Of a stretch of 64,000 nt of DNA, positions 37,101 to 45,755 are shown piece after piece. The position numbers and the translations under genes are program-made. A model generated the notes under the pieces. The model was not told the DNA's origin, ran no database searches, and saw only the letters and a list, made by a program, of their open reading frames with translations. The first letter of the stretch is position 1. Every line of letters begins with the position of its first letter. This DNA comes from Ruminobacter amylophilus (GTDB taxonomy: Bacteria; Pseudomonadota; Gammaproteobacteria; Enterobacterales; Succinivibrionaceae): assembly GCF_900115655.1 (NCBI RefSeq), contig NZ_FOXF01000011.1, forward strand, positions 1 through 64,000, read 5' to 3'.

Positions 37101-38303
37101 ACCGTCCTTCTCAAGTACTATGCAAAGACCAACAACACCAAGGAAATCTCAAAGATGATCCTTACTGCTCCGAAGGAAATTCAGGAACAGTATCCTGTTG
37201 AAATGGGTCTGCTGTATGCAACAGGCAACGGTGTTACCAAAAACCTGCAGAAGGCCGAGGAATTCTACAAGATTGGTATGGCAAAGAACATTCCTGACGC
37301 ATTCTGTCACGCAGGTGACCTGTATTCAACCGATGCTTCAGGCAAGAGAAACCTGGCAACCGCAATGCAGTACTACAACAAGGGTATGCAGGCTGGTTCA
37401 ACCAAGTGTATCGAATCCCTGATTCGTACCAAGCTCGCTGAAAACAAGCGTGACTACAAGGAAATCTTCGCTCTTCTGAACAGAGTTCCTGCAGACAAGC
37501 TCAGTGACGGCAGCAAGGTTATTCTTGCATCCTTCTACTTCTACGGTCGCGGCATTGAAAAGAATCCGGCTCACGCTTCAAGAATTCTGAGGAACGTGAC
37601 CGCACCTAAGGCAAAGCTTGCAAGAGATATCCTGATGGGTCAGAACGTTCAGACCTGCAGCCATTCAGTACTCATGGGTGAAACCGGTAAAGCAACCCAC
37701 AACACCACCCTCCTGAGTGCCGCAGCTCTTATGAACCTGTTCTATTATACAGAAGTTCGTAATCTCGGTATTGCAAACTATAATGATATCTTCAACAAGG
37801 CAAAGCGTATCTGTGGCAATAACCCTGGTCGTTATATTCTTCATGATGCAGACTCAAAAGTCAAGAAACCTGCTTCATCAGAACCTACCGACGCAAAGGC
37901 TCAGTATAATCTGGCAATGAATTATTTCTACGAAGGCAATTATGAAAAGGCATTCGAATGGATGCACAAATCAGCAGCCCAGAAATACTTCAAGGCATAC
38001 AACAACCTCGGTATCTTCTACCTGATGGGTATCGGTACCAACATTAACGCTGAAGAAGCCTACAGAAACCTTAACTACGCCGATTCTGCCGGTGACTATA
38101 AGGCTACCTTCAACTTCGCAGCCCTGCAGATGAACGGTATCGGCGGCAGCAAGAACCCTGTTAAGGCTCTGGGTAACATCAAGTCAGCAGCTCTTAAGGG
38201 CAACGAAATGGCTACCTACTACATCAGTTCTCTGTATGCGAAGGGGCAGGCTGACGGCAATGTTGATGATGCCATCAGAATTCTGTCCAACATTCTGTAC
38301 TAA
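34155..38303 (+). CDS. Giant membrane-anchored coiled-coil / Sel1-repeat protein
   Basis: A 1382-residue protein in four parts. (1) Residues 13-35 are one hydrophobic segment (AIALGVVATAGVIGVGTWAY) after a short basic N-terminus, so it should be an inner-membrane anchor with the bulk in the periplasm. (2) About 45-600: predicted mostly helical, unknown. (3) About 612-740: an uninterrupted Ala/Glu/Lys/Arg-rich coiled coil or single helix. (4) About 745-1382: many Sel1-like repeats, for example YELASRYISGKKGVRRDIKN, YMLGSIYLQGKY, YKLGMMYLDGKGVQADPRKA and YNLAMNYFYEGNYEKAFEWM, a protein-interaction solenoid. Codon use resembles the highly expressed his and metE genes. Ribosome-binding site is weak. 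A similar TM-coil-repeat plan occurs in TolA/CpoB-like and divisome-linked proteins, but no specific homologue is recognised. Confidence 0.85.
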   Translation: MSTFKQKGNTSPAAIALGVVATAGVIGVGTWAYLNGRTDSSDDVTDNLHVQDDQKNNPVAVAAALYNSVLSDDFSNVENLTNRLKAIKISELEEQLHKKKQKTENLDDFDLQEINAIESELSKLSKKNESEILEIDISPYLSKGALDNIRGKLKNISEQLNAKSVPETYKFYLDVAQNIFTFYKPNSVEEQELMRSIKAYKAFSRNAYYTIEDIRSLYGPIDALKVCRYLIGADDYSRISPYEMRNFMVREINIMIKKVPTSIGDNREFFTNDDFTELNATTLQDLANLNHVLPSVISYPALVKPGMDDDPQASANEYQKITENYDKAVRKAVNFANNAVNFYECQINTTDSFTVDGVINRVVPTDNLIIDRIPLEVYEVSLKEKIPGCTNDTIYVAAPKLNEYKNLMKSGMTKMSQNDINVYSEDIKLMEKINEKSKTPIKLELLGSELAAVENKQKQFPERGFYHGNNIAGKLVNLNLPSYSLLNTLDIRRNADLIFISSPLLAAKQRQAQEKLKIVSSFKTIEESMVLLDFESLLNSPYEYLATRENSINKQLENLSNVTPNLQLLASSPADLDVDAFSVEDTNEADDLIAIASNDEDTIELAVNTTSEVKQQEEAASEAARAAEEARREAEEAAKAQELAHAEAEAAAKAAAEAAAKEAEEAAREEAARLEELAKIEAAKAEELAKQEAAKAEAAAEAARKEALAKEEAAAKMEAELAAAAQAEAEKAAQSTEEVQMLTKEQLAKADFKTLKTQSDAGNPIAQYELASRYISGKKGVRRDIKNGNALLAKAAEAGYPEAKYMLGSIYLQGKYTKQQKQQGAQYVIDVAEAGMQDAMYTAGNLYLDGSIIPQNYQKAAQFLSLAAEKNNTDAQYKLGMMYLDGKGVQADPRKAASFFTSAAKKNGNAAYQLAKLYEDESVKNVTSDEQTIKDLYIFAARHNVKDAYRKAGLALIGNMSTSKEALKYLDEYMHKNDKDVDTVLLKYYAKTNNTKEISKMILTAPKEIQEQYPVEMGLLYATGNGVTKNLQKAEEFYKIGMAKNIPDAFCHAGDLYSTDASGKRNLATAMQYYNKGMQAGSTKCIESLIRTKLAENKRDYKEIFALLNRVPADKLSDGSKVILASFYFYGRGIEKNPAHASRILRNVTAPKAKLARDILMGQNVQTCSHSVLMGETGKATHNTTLLSAAALMNLFYYTEVRNLGIANYNDIFNKAKRICGNNPGRYILHDADSKVKKPASSEPTDAKAQYNLAMNYFYEGNYEKAFEWMHKSAAQKYFKAYNNLGIFYLMGIGTNINAEEAYRNLNYADSAGDYKATFNFAALQMNGIGGSKNPVKALGNIKSAALKGNEMATYYISSLYAKGQADGNVDDAIRILSNILY

Positions 38304-38321
38304 CGGACGGTAATGAATTGA

Positions 38322-38358
38322 ATTCCCCGTTATGCCTGAAGCATAACGGGGAATTTTT
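38322..38358 (+). terminator. Terminator of the 1382-residue protein gene
   Basis: ATTCCCCGTTATGC (38322-38335) pairs perfectly with GCATAACGGGGAAT (38341-38354), followed by TTTTT. Confidence 0.93.
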
Positions 38359-38472
38359 ATGGAACAGAAGTGAATTCGGCAGCTGTTTTTCAGATTAAGA
38401 CCGCAATTGACTGTACGGACTGCAGATATGGTATTCGCACATGCGATAACAGGTAAGATATTTGTATTTTCT

Positions 38473-38982
38473 TCAGGATTCCAGAATGTATTTGCAAATC
38501 AATCTATTTTCAGCCGCATCAAGACCGTATACTGTTTTCTGATCAGAGGATATGTAATGCTTTACTTTCACTTGAGAAACATAATCCTTAAGCCGGTAAT
38601 CGTTCCCCAAATCAAGAAAATCATCCATTTCTTTATCCCAGAGTATAAATAATTCCTCTAAACCTTCAGGGCTATATTTCTCCGTTAAATCAGAAACAGA
38701 TTTGAAGCACCGTAGTATTCTGCCGCAGGAAACAGCCTGAACTTCATAGATGCGTCCGCACCCGGTACAGTACCAGTATTCAATAGGTTCAGAACGGTTC
38801 TGGAACGAATTCCGGCACTCAGCCAGTTCATCCCATCCTGTATAAAAATCCCATAATGAGATATCCTGATTGTATGATAATGCTTTGTCAATCTCTGATT
38901 TTAAAAACACGTTCAGCCGATGAGGTGACGGGCCTTCCGTGTTTGTCATTTCAGCTCCGCAACGGCATCCCAATCTGGCCAT
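38473..38982 (-). CDS. Hypothetical zinc-ribbon protein
   Basis: A 169-residue soluble protein of unknown function. The N-terminus MARLGCRCGAEM and the central YWYCTGCGRIYEV provide two Cys pairs (CxC and CxxC) that could bind one zinc; Cys residues near 85-92 may add to it. The remainder is mixed helix and strand with a C-terminal AENRLICKYILES. From memory, proteins starting MARLxCxCG are common in gut anaerobes next to mobile or toxin-related genes, but I cannot confirm an immunity role. It is on the same strand as the small membrane protein and the PLD-helicase. Confidence 0.65.
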   Translation of the reverse strand: MARLGCRCGAEMTNTEGPSPHRLNVFLKSEIDKALSYNQDISLWDFYTGWDELAECRNSFQNRSEPIEYWYCTGCGRIYEVQAVSCGRILRCFKSVSDLTEKYSPEGLEELFILWDKEMDDFLDLGNDYRLKDYVSQVKVKHYISSDQKTVYGLDAAENRLICKYILES

Positions 38983-39021
38983 AATATTGCCCCCTATTCT
39001 TTACCTGTACTGTTCAAACAG

Positions 39022-39279
39022 TTACTTTTTTTTATTAGCAATGCCTATATACAGTGCATATATAAAACTGGCAAAAGGAATGAATAACCAAATCAGGTTC
39101 CACAACGACTTTCCCATTGATTTAGTTCTGATACCTGCTATCACAATGGAAGCAATAGCAACAGCAGAGCCGATAGCAAGTAAAGTTGTATTTTGATTCT
39201 GCTCTACCGAATTCCTGTACAGATTAATTGTCAATATAATGCATGGCCAATACGTTAAATTATAAACAAGACGATTCAT
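39022..39279 (-). CDS. Small hypothetical membrane protein
   Basis: An 85-residue protein with three hydrophobic segments: NLTYWPCIILTINLY, TTLLAIGSAVAIASIVIAGI and LIWLFIPFASFIYALYIGIA, and a basic end (NKKK). The ATG at 39279 has an AGGAG box eight bases upstream; the frame continues upstream but without support. No family is recognised. It lies 39 bases upstream of the zinc-ribbon gene on the same strand, so they may share a transcript. Confidence 0.6.
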   Translation of the reverse strand: MNRLVYNLTYWPCIILTINLYRNSVEQNQNTTLLAIGSAVAIASIVIAGIRTKSMGKSLWNLIWLFIPFASFIYALYIGIANKKK

Positions 39280-39504
39280 ATATTTTCTCCTATCAACATT
39301 TAAATAATCGCATGGATTATAATTATATACCATATTTTTATTATGAGTTATCTCACATAAAAGATTTTTCCGTTATAGACGTTTTATTCATAAAGAACTA
39401 ATTTTCAAGGTGAATATAACAACTGCAGCTGCGATTATATCCTGCTGTTTTATCATTCACTTCTAAAACGCTCCCGGGCAGTTCATTTCTAACCGTCCAT
39501 GCCT

Positions 39505-42500
39505 TTAACCGACAAGAAGTTTACTGGTCTTTTTCAGGAATTTCGAAGGAATAGGATCTTCAAGTCTCCATATGATGCTCATTGGTTTATTGCCGGTATG
39601 CGATACGTAATTTGCTTTTCCAAGGAATGTATAGCTTTCGGTAAATCCGCTGACAGCCGTATTTTTTCTTTCCCTCACAAAGAGAAGTATCGTGTTTCCC
39701 GTGGCGGCATGATTAATATACCTCATACCTGTTGCGCTTGTATCGCCTGTAGTACTCTGACTCTGCCAGTGAAAGAGATTCTCGTTTATGGAATAGTCCT
39801 TGTACATGGTTGTAGGTGAGTAGTCCCTGTCACTCTTGTTAAGAGTCACCAGAAAGATATCCGTTTTACAGTCATCAAAATACTTCACGCCTTCACGCAT
39901 ATTACCTACATTGTAATAGTCAAAGGCAACCAGAATCTGATTTCTGCTGTATGTACAGTACAGATCCAGCGGCAGATCCTTATCATCAAGAACAGGCCTG
40001 TCAACAAAGTCTATTCGGCTGAGATTATATTCAAGAAGCTCCATTACTTCATTCATAATGATTCTGTTGCGCACAAGTCTGAGAATATTGCCTTTAATGC
40101 TCCCGGCATTAACATCATCCTCAACATTTACCTTATCCCACAGAGTAAAGCAGAACATGCGCAGCATTTTTTTCTGAATTACTGAAAGCGCATTAAAATC
40201 TGCTGTTTCAGCCTTAGGAAGAAAATCAAGAAGAAAACCAATCCATCTTCGTGAATCAATGACAGCCAGACCGTACCATGCCCTTCCGTCAAAAACCTCT
40301 TCGCACTCGTCAATGAATCCGCACGCGCACATCATACTGCTGAATGAAGCTTTGTATTTATAGAATATTTTAGGACTGAGCTTGTAATATCGCAGAAAAG
40401 CACTCAGTGTAAGTTCCTCTCCGGAATCCTCAGCAAAGGTGGCCATACGGCTGAGAATCCCCTTTCTGGAACTGTAGGAACCGGAAATATTGCTGAGAAC
40501 ATACTCTGACGCTTTTTTCTCAAGTGATATGTAACATCCCTTTGGAACAGAAGGAAATCTGTTCTTAACCTCGTCAGCTACACCTTTTCTGGTACGGGAA
40601 AGAAGTGCTCTGAACTTATCCTCAAAATTGTATTTTTTATTGGCCTGACCTATAAAGTCCAGAACAGTTAGACAGTCTTTACCGTCGGCAAGACGAAGAC
40701 CGCGACCAAGCTGCTGCAGGAACACTGTAAGTGACTCCGTAGGTCTTAAAAACAGAATGGTGTTTACTTCCGGTATGTCCACACCTTCGTTGTAGATGTC
40801 CACTACAAATATGAAACTCAGCTCCCCCTTTACCAGTCTGCTTTTTACCCCGTTTCTCAATTCGTCATCACTATTTCCGGTCAGGTACTCGGAAGCAATC
40901 CCGTTTCTGTTGAAGAAATCACTCATAAATCTAGCATGTTCAACGGATACACAGAATCCCAGTCCCCTTACCGTGCTCAAGTCCATGGCATATTTATTGA
41001 GATTCATTATCACGGAATCTGCTCTTCTTTCCGCTACAGCAGTATTGAGTGAATATACATTGGACAGTTCTTTTTTGTCGTATCCTCCCGCTGTCCACCT
41101 GATTTCACTGAGATCAACAGTATCACTGACACCGAAATACTGGAAAGGACAGAGCAGCCCTTTTTCTATGGCTTCGGGAAGTCTGATATCCGCGGCAACA
41201 CGATAATTGAAATATCTTAGAATATCCTCTCCGTCCATACGTTCAGGTGTAGCTGTCAGCCCGAGAAGAATTTTAGGAGTGAAATAAGAAAGAAGCTTCT
41301 GATATGAAGGAGCGGCGGCATGATGGAATTCATCGACAATAATAAAGTCGTAGTAGTCCGGTGTCAGTTTTTCAGTCAGACTTTTGGAGTTCAGACTCTG
41401 GATTGAAACAAACAGATGTTCAAACTTTTCCGGAATAAATGAATCAACCATGAGCTCTCCGAAATTTGCATCTCTGAGCACGGCTCTGAACGTTTCCAGA
41501 CTCTGAACCAGAATTTCCTTTCGGTGAGCAACAAAAAGCAGTTTAGGATAATCATCCACCCTGCCGTTATGGTTATTCTTCCAGAAATTACGGTAATCGA
41601 ACGCTGAAATTACAGTCTTGCCGGTACCGGTGGCAGCCACCACCAGATTGTGATAATTATTTCTGACTTCTCTTTCAGCCTGCAATTTATCCAGAATTTC
41701 CTGCTGATAATTATAAGGTCTTACCTCAAAAAGGTAGCAACCACCTTTCGATATGCTGCTTCCTCTCTGTTTTTCCTGTTTAAGAGCCTGAATAAGACGT
41801 GACTTTCCATCGAGAGAAAAAATCTCAAAATCTGAAGAATTCCAGTATATGTCAAAGGTTTCCTCTACCTTGTCAAACGTTTCTGGAAGTTCTTTTCTGG
41901 TAATTTTCAGATTCCATTCCAGACCATAGGAAATAGCCTTTTGAGAAAGATTGGATGAACCTATGTACGCGGTGGAAAACCCCGTATTACGACAGAATAC
42001 ATAGGCTTTGGCATGAAGTCCGACATGCTTTGTTTCATAGCATATTTTAATTTCCGTATTAGGCAGTTCGGCTAGCTTTTCCACAGCGGCGGCTTCCGTA
42101 ACTCCCATGTACGAAGTGGTGATTATTCTTAACTTTCCGCCTCTGCCGGTAAAGAGCTTCAGCTGGTCATAGATCAGACGTATTCCCGCACAGCGGATAA
42201 ATGACACCAGCATGTCAATTCTGTCAGCCGTTAAAATCTCCTTCTGCAGTTCGGCAAACATCGAAGGTTCCTTTTCAGAGCCGGTGAACAGGCTTGATTC
42301 AACCAGAGATGTCTGAGGTCTGACAGGTTTTACGTTGTCATTAACGGTTCTGACATTGTTCTCACGTCCGGATACGGACAGCAGTTCCAGAGCACCGACC
42401 GTTCCCTTGTCATTGATTTTTTCCAGTGGAATGGCGAAACTGCTCAGGGAATTTTCATTTGTCTGTAACTGAAGATTCTCAATCAGATTATTTGCCATCT

Positions 42501-42687
42501 GAATTTTGGACGAAACGTTATTACAGGAATTCATCCCGAGCTCTACAACTTCAGCAACGTATCTTGATAAGGTTCTTGAGGCATCCTCTTCACTCAGCTC
42601 TCTTGTATCAACTATTTTTGAACCGTCATTTATCTTTTCCTTAAGCAGCTGATTTACAAGCTGTTCATAGAGTCCGTCCTCAAGCAT
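39505..42687 (-). CDS. PLD-nuclease / superfamily II helicase fusion with DUF3427-type C-terminus
   Basis: A 1060-residue multidomain protein. Residues about 140-290 form a phospholipase D-like HKD nuclease: H225xK227 in GLHAKAYVF and YIGSSNLSQ (242-249). Residues about 320-680 are a superfamily II helicase: Q-motif region PYNYQQE, Walker A AATGTGKT (351-358), LLFVAHRKEIL, DEFHH (452-456), LGLTATPER, and LGRGLRLADGKD with motif VI. The rest (about 690-1060) corresponds to the DUF3427 region of this architecture, which may help process the DNA. The whole order (HKD nuclease, helicase, DUF3427) is known in bacteria and is suspected in DNA repair or anti-phage defence; its function is not settled. 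The ribosome-binding site GGGGTGG precedes the ATG. No methylase or protease gene is adjacent. Confidence 0.88.
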   Translation of the reverse strand: MLEDGLYEQLVNQLLKEKINDGSKIVDTRELSEEDASRTLSRYVAEVVELGMNSCNNVSSKIQMANNLIENLQLQTNENSLSSFAIPLEKINDKGTVGALELLSVSGRENNVRTVNDNVKPVRPQTSLVESSLFTGSEKEPSMFAELQKEILTADRIDMLVSFIRCAGIRLIYDQLKLFTGRGGKLRIITTSYMGVTEAAAVEKLAELPNTEIKICYETKHVGLHAKAYVFCRNTGFSTAYIGSSNLSQKAISYGLEWNLKITRKELPETFDKVEETFDIYWNSSDFEIFSLDGKSRLIQALKQEKQRGSSISKGGCYLFEVRPYNYQQEILDKLQAEREVRNNYHNLVVAATGTGKTVISAFDYRNFWKNNHNGRVDDYPKLLFVAHRKEILVQSLETFRAVLRDANFGELMVDSFIPEKFEHLFVSIQSLNSKSLTEKLTPDYYDFIIVDEFHHAAAPSYQKLLSYFTPKILLGLTATPERMDGEDILRYFNYRVAADIRLPEAIEKGLLCPFQYFGVSDTVDLSEIRWTAGGYDKKELSNVYSLNTAVAERRADSVIMNLNKYAMDLSTVRGLGFCVSVEHARFMSDFFNRNGIASEYLTGNSDDELRNGVKSRLVKGELSFIFVVDIYNEGVDIPEVNTILFLRPTESLTVFLQQLGRGLRLADGKDCLTVLDFIGQANKKYNFEDKFRALLSRTRKGVADEVKNRFPSVPKGCYISLEKKASEYVLSNISGSYSSRKGILSRMATFAEDSGEELTLSAFLRYYKLSPKIFYKYKASFSSMMCACGFIDECEEVFDGRAWYGLAVIDSRRWIGFLLDFLPKAETADFNALSVIQKKMLRMFCFTLWDKVNVEDDVNAGSIKGNILRLVRNRIIMNEVMELLEYNLSRIDFVDRPVLDDKDLPLDLYCTYSRNQILVAFDYYNVGNMREGVKYFDDCKTDIFLVTLNKSDRDYSPTTMYKDYSINENLFHWQSQSTTGDTSATGMRYINHAATGNTILLFVRERKNTAVSGFTESYTFLGKANYVSHTGNKPMSIIWRLEDPIPSKFLKKTSKLLVG

Positions 42688-42783
42688 AATCCACCCCGTA
42701 CAGATAATAAATGTTCTTTCAATTTTTATTTATCCAGGATAGCACAATCATTTTTCAGACTCACGTATTTTTTTAATACTGAT

Positions 42784-42829
42784 AAAAAAACCGGACAGAC
42801 TTTGCAATATTAAGCAAAATTCTGTCCGG
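42784..42829 (-). terminator. Terminator of metE
   Basis: On the minus strand CCGGACAGA pairs with TCTGTCCGG (42791-42799 with 42821-42829) around a loop that itself contains TTGC...GCAA; seven T residues follow (complement of 42784-42790). Confidence 0.9.
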
Positions 42830-42873
42830 CAATCAAAACAGCCTGTTGTCTGTTTCAGGCAAGATTGTAGAAA

Positions 42874-45144
42874 TTAGTTATACTGACTTCTTAAAATCTT
42901 AGCTGCTTCAACAAGGTTCTGCAGACTCTTCTTGGTTTCTTCGTTTCCTCTGGTCTTGAGACCGCAGTCCGGGTTTACCCATACCTTGTGGTAGTCTTCT
43001 CTTGAAACAATGAGCTTTAATGCATTCACGATTTCGTCAACTGAAGGAACGCGTGGTGAATGAATATCGTAAACACCAGGACCTACTTCAGTCTTGAAGT
43101 TATTGGCCTTCAATGCATCGAGTACGGCGAAGTCTGAACGTGAAGCTTCGAAGGTGATTACGTCAGCATCCATTGCGTCAATCCAAGGAATGATTTCATT
43201 GAATTCACTGTAGCACATATGAGTGTGAATCTGAGTTTCAGGCTTAACACCGCTGTGAACAAGTCGGAAAGCAGGAATAGCAAAATCAAGATATTCACTT
43301 TCCCAGTCACTGCGACGGAGCGGTAATTTTTCCTTCAGGGCAGCTTCATCAATCTGGATGATTCTGATGCCGGCCTTTTCAAGATCCAGTACTTCATCTC
43401 TTAATGCAAGAGCAAGCTGCTGAATTGAAGTCTTAACAGGAAGATCTTCACGAGGGAATGACCAGTTGAAAATGGTTACCGGACCGGTAAGCATACCCTT
43501 TACATCCTTGTCAGACTTGCTGTTGGCAAATGCACTCATCTTAACGGTCATAGCTTCCTTACGGGTTACGTTACCCCAGATTACAGGAGGCTTAACGCAA
43601 CGGCTGCCGTATGACTGAACCCACCCGTTCTGAGTGAAGATGTAACCGTCAAGCTTTTCACCGAAGTATTCAACCATGTCGTTACGTTCGAATTCACCGT
43701 GAACCAGAACGTCAAGACCGAGTTCTTCCTGCAGTCTGAGACAGTCTACAGTCAGAGCGGCAATACCGTCTTCATATGCCTGTCTGGTGATGGCACCGTT
43801 CTTGAAATCACGTCTTAAAGCTCTGATCTGAGCAGTCTGAGGGAATGACCCGATGGTAGTTGTCGGGAACAGTGGAAGACCGAGAACATCATGCTGAATG
43901 CGGAGACGTTCGGTTCTTTCAGGTAATCTGGTGAAATCAGCTTCGGTGAGTGAAGCAATCTTGGCATCAAGAGCCGCATCATCTTCAACACGCTTAACAC
44001 TGAACAATGCTCTGTTGTCGGCAAGGAACTTGTCGGCACCGGAATCGCCGTTTACAATTGCCTTGATTTCATTGAGTTCGGCAAGCTTCTGTCTTGCGAA
44101 AGAAAGATAGCTGAGAATCTTGGCTGAAAGCTTGGTTTCAAATTCAGTGCTTTCAGGTACATGGAGTAATGAACAGCTGCAGCCTAAAGCACAGTTGATG
44201 CCTAAAGACTTGAGTTCATCAAGAGCCTTGATTACGGTATCGTAATTGCTGCGCCAGATATTCTTACCGTTGATGAGACCTGCAACCAGAACGGTATCCT
44301 TAGGGAAGCCGTTTGCTCTGATAAGATCAAAGGTCTTTCTGCCTTCTCTGAAGTCCAGGGAAATGGCATCAAAGCCTAATGAGGTTACTTCATTGTAGAT
44401 ATCTCTGATATCACCGAAATAGGTATCAAGACCAATCTTGAGATTACCCTTTACAGAAAGAAGCTTGCGATAGATTTCAACAAAAAGCTGTTTGTCTTCA
44501 GCGGTTAAATCCTTAACCAGTGAAGGTTCAGCGAATGATACGAAAGATGCATTCTTTGAACGACAGAAATCAAGGAATTCAACATATTCGCTAACAAGAG
44601 CATCCCTGAGATCATTAACTGAAGTGCCGGCAACGTACTTAACAAGCTTGAGCAGAGTGAAAGGACCGGTCTGGGCAACCTTGTAGTTAAGCTTTAATTC
44701 GTTTGCTTCGTCAATCAGACCTGAAAGAAATACAGGATTGAACTTAACAACGTTCTTACCGTCGAATTCAGGTTCGATGTAGTGGTAGTTTGTATTGAAC
44801 CACTTCTTCATAGGTAAGGCTTTCAGATCCACGCTATCGGTCTGTACACCGCGGGCCATAGCAAAATAGGTATCAAGATCGTTAAGACCTGACTTCACAT
44901 AGCGTTCAGGAATAATGCCGAACTGTAATGCGGTATCAAGGAGGTTATCATAGAAAGAGAAATCTCCGCATGGAACCAGATCAATATTCTGTTCTGCGAA
45001 GTAGCCGTAATGCTGCTTACGGATTTGAGCTGCAACTGACTTGAGTTCTTCGGCAGGAATTTCATGCTTGAAATATTTTTCAAGTGCGAACTTGAGTTCA
45101 CGCTTACCGCCGATGCGAGGATAACCGATGATGGTGTTTAACAT
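42874..45144 (-). CDS. metE: Cobalamin-independent methionine synthase MetE
   Basis: Transfers a methyl group from 5-methyltetrahydropteroyl-triglutamate to homocysteine. The 756 residues match E. coli MetE (753). It starts with TIIGYPRIGGKRELKFALEKYF (first element GYPRIGxxRE). The N- and C-terminal halves are the two barrels. Zinc ligands are visible at His642 and Cys644 (HTHMCYSEF) and at Cys727 (NPDCGLKTRG); the FPTTTIGSFPQT hinge opens the second half. GGAG lies before the ATG. The gene stands alone, with a leader of about 200 bases that contains several inverted repeats. No metH, metR or metF is beside it. Confidence 0.95.
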   Translation of the reverse strand: MLNTIIGYPRIGGKRELKFALEKYFKHEIPAEELKSVAAQIRKQHYGYFAEQNIDLVPCGDFSFYDNLLDTALQFGIIPERYVKSGLNDLDTYFAMARGVQTDSVDLKALPMKKWFNTNYHYIEPEFDGKNVVKFNPVFLSGLIDEANELKLNYKVAQTGPFTLLKLVKYVAGTSVNDLRDALVSEYVEFLDFCRSKNASFVSFAEPSLVKDLTAEDKQLFVEIYRKLLSVKGNLKIGLDTYFGDIRDIYNEVTSLGFDAISLDFREGRKTFDLIRANGFPKDTVLVAGLINGKNIWRSNYDTVIKALDELKSLGINCALGCSCSLLHVPESTEFETKLSAKILSYLSFARQKLAELNEIKAIVNGDSGADKFLADNRALFSVKRVEDDAALDAKIASLTEADFTRLPERTERLRIQHDVLGLPLFPTTTIGSFPQTAQIRALRRDFKNGAITRQAYEDGIAALTVDCLRLQEELGLDVLVHGEFERNDMVEYFGEKLDGYIFTQNGWVQSYGSRCVKPPVIWGNVTRKEAMTVKMSAFANSKSDKDVKGMLTGPVTIFNWSFPREDLPVKTSIQQLALALRDEVLDLEKAGIRIIQIDEAALKEKLPLRRSDWESEYLDFAIPAFRLVHSGVKPETQIHTHMCYSEFNEIIPWIDAMDADVITFEASRSDFAVLDALKANNFKTEVGPGVYDIHSPRVPSVDEIVNALKLIVSREDYHKVWVNPDCGLKTRGNEETKKSLQNLVEAAKILRSQYN

Positions 45145-45400
45145 ATTGTGTATCTCCTTTCTTATGGTCTGAAAACCTTAAGTAGTTATAAGTAAAAAAT
45201 TCTTCTGAGGAAGCCGAAAAAAGAAACATTAACCTGTGTCAACCATTCCTCTTTCCGGAATTCCTTTTCTTCAGAATGAAATAGCAATTTCAGAAAACAA
45301 CATTCCTTAAGCAGAAGTCCTTTCAGGTCTGTTCCTCAAGGAATGTGATAATTATATATTTGCGTTTTGTTATAGGCAATTTCTATTTAATTATATTGTG
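45145..45400 (-). other. Structured leader of metE
   Basis: On the minus strand the leader contains ACATTCCTT (complement of 45338-45346) pairing with AAGGAATGT (complement of 45300-45308), with about 29 bases between, and then TGAAAT-TGCT-ATTTCA (45277-45292). Further down, AGAAGAATTTTTTAC (about 45180-45210) looks like the end of a weak terminator. I see neither a SAM-I core nor a cobalamin core. TGAA-N8-TTCA at 45277-45292 is close to, but longer than, the MetR consensus TGAA-N5-TTCA. Confidence 0.4.
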
Positions 45401-45755
45401 TTATAAAAATATTTTATAGATAATCTGATACGGTTCAAATTATCGGAGTCAATATTCTTCAGAAAAGGCATAGAAACAGCATGCAGCAGGTAAAGCAGAA
45501 AACTCATTTTTCAAAAAAAAGCCGGAAGCTGCTGTTTACAACAGAGAAATAAATAAAAGGAAAAGCATTATGACATTGATGATATTACCGCTTATCAGTC
45601 TTAAGTATCTGTTTTTAACCGACATAAATGGAATAAGCGTCAAAGCATTAATCAGAAGCAATTACAACAACAGGTAAAATGCTGTAATTCACTGAATTAC
45701 CTGAATATCACATCCGCATACATGCACGGCGTAAGACATATGTCTGCGGCTTACA
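45401..45755. other. Spacer upstream of metE with a possible 35-codon frame
   Basis: The region is AT-rich and should hold the metE promoter (on the minus strand). On the plus strand a frame 45570-45677 encodes 35 residues starting MTLMILPLISLKYLFL, with AAAAGGA at 45555-45561 about eight bases upstream of its ATG. It has one hydrophobic segment. Translation is possible but unproven. Confidence 0.3.

Noticed and set aside
40796-41206. 136-residue plus-strand frame inside the PLD-helicase gene
   Set aside because: It is antisense to conserved helicase motifs and Ser/Leu-rich, typical of shadow frames.
45145-45400. SAM-I or cobalamin riboswitch ahead of metE
   Set aside because: No segment matches the conserved core of either; only generic hairpins are visible.
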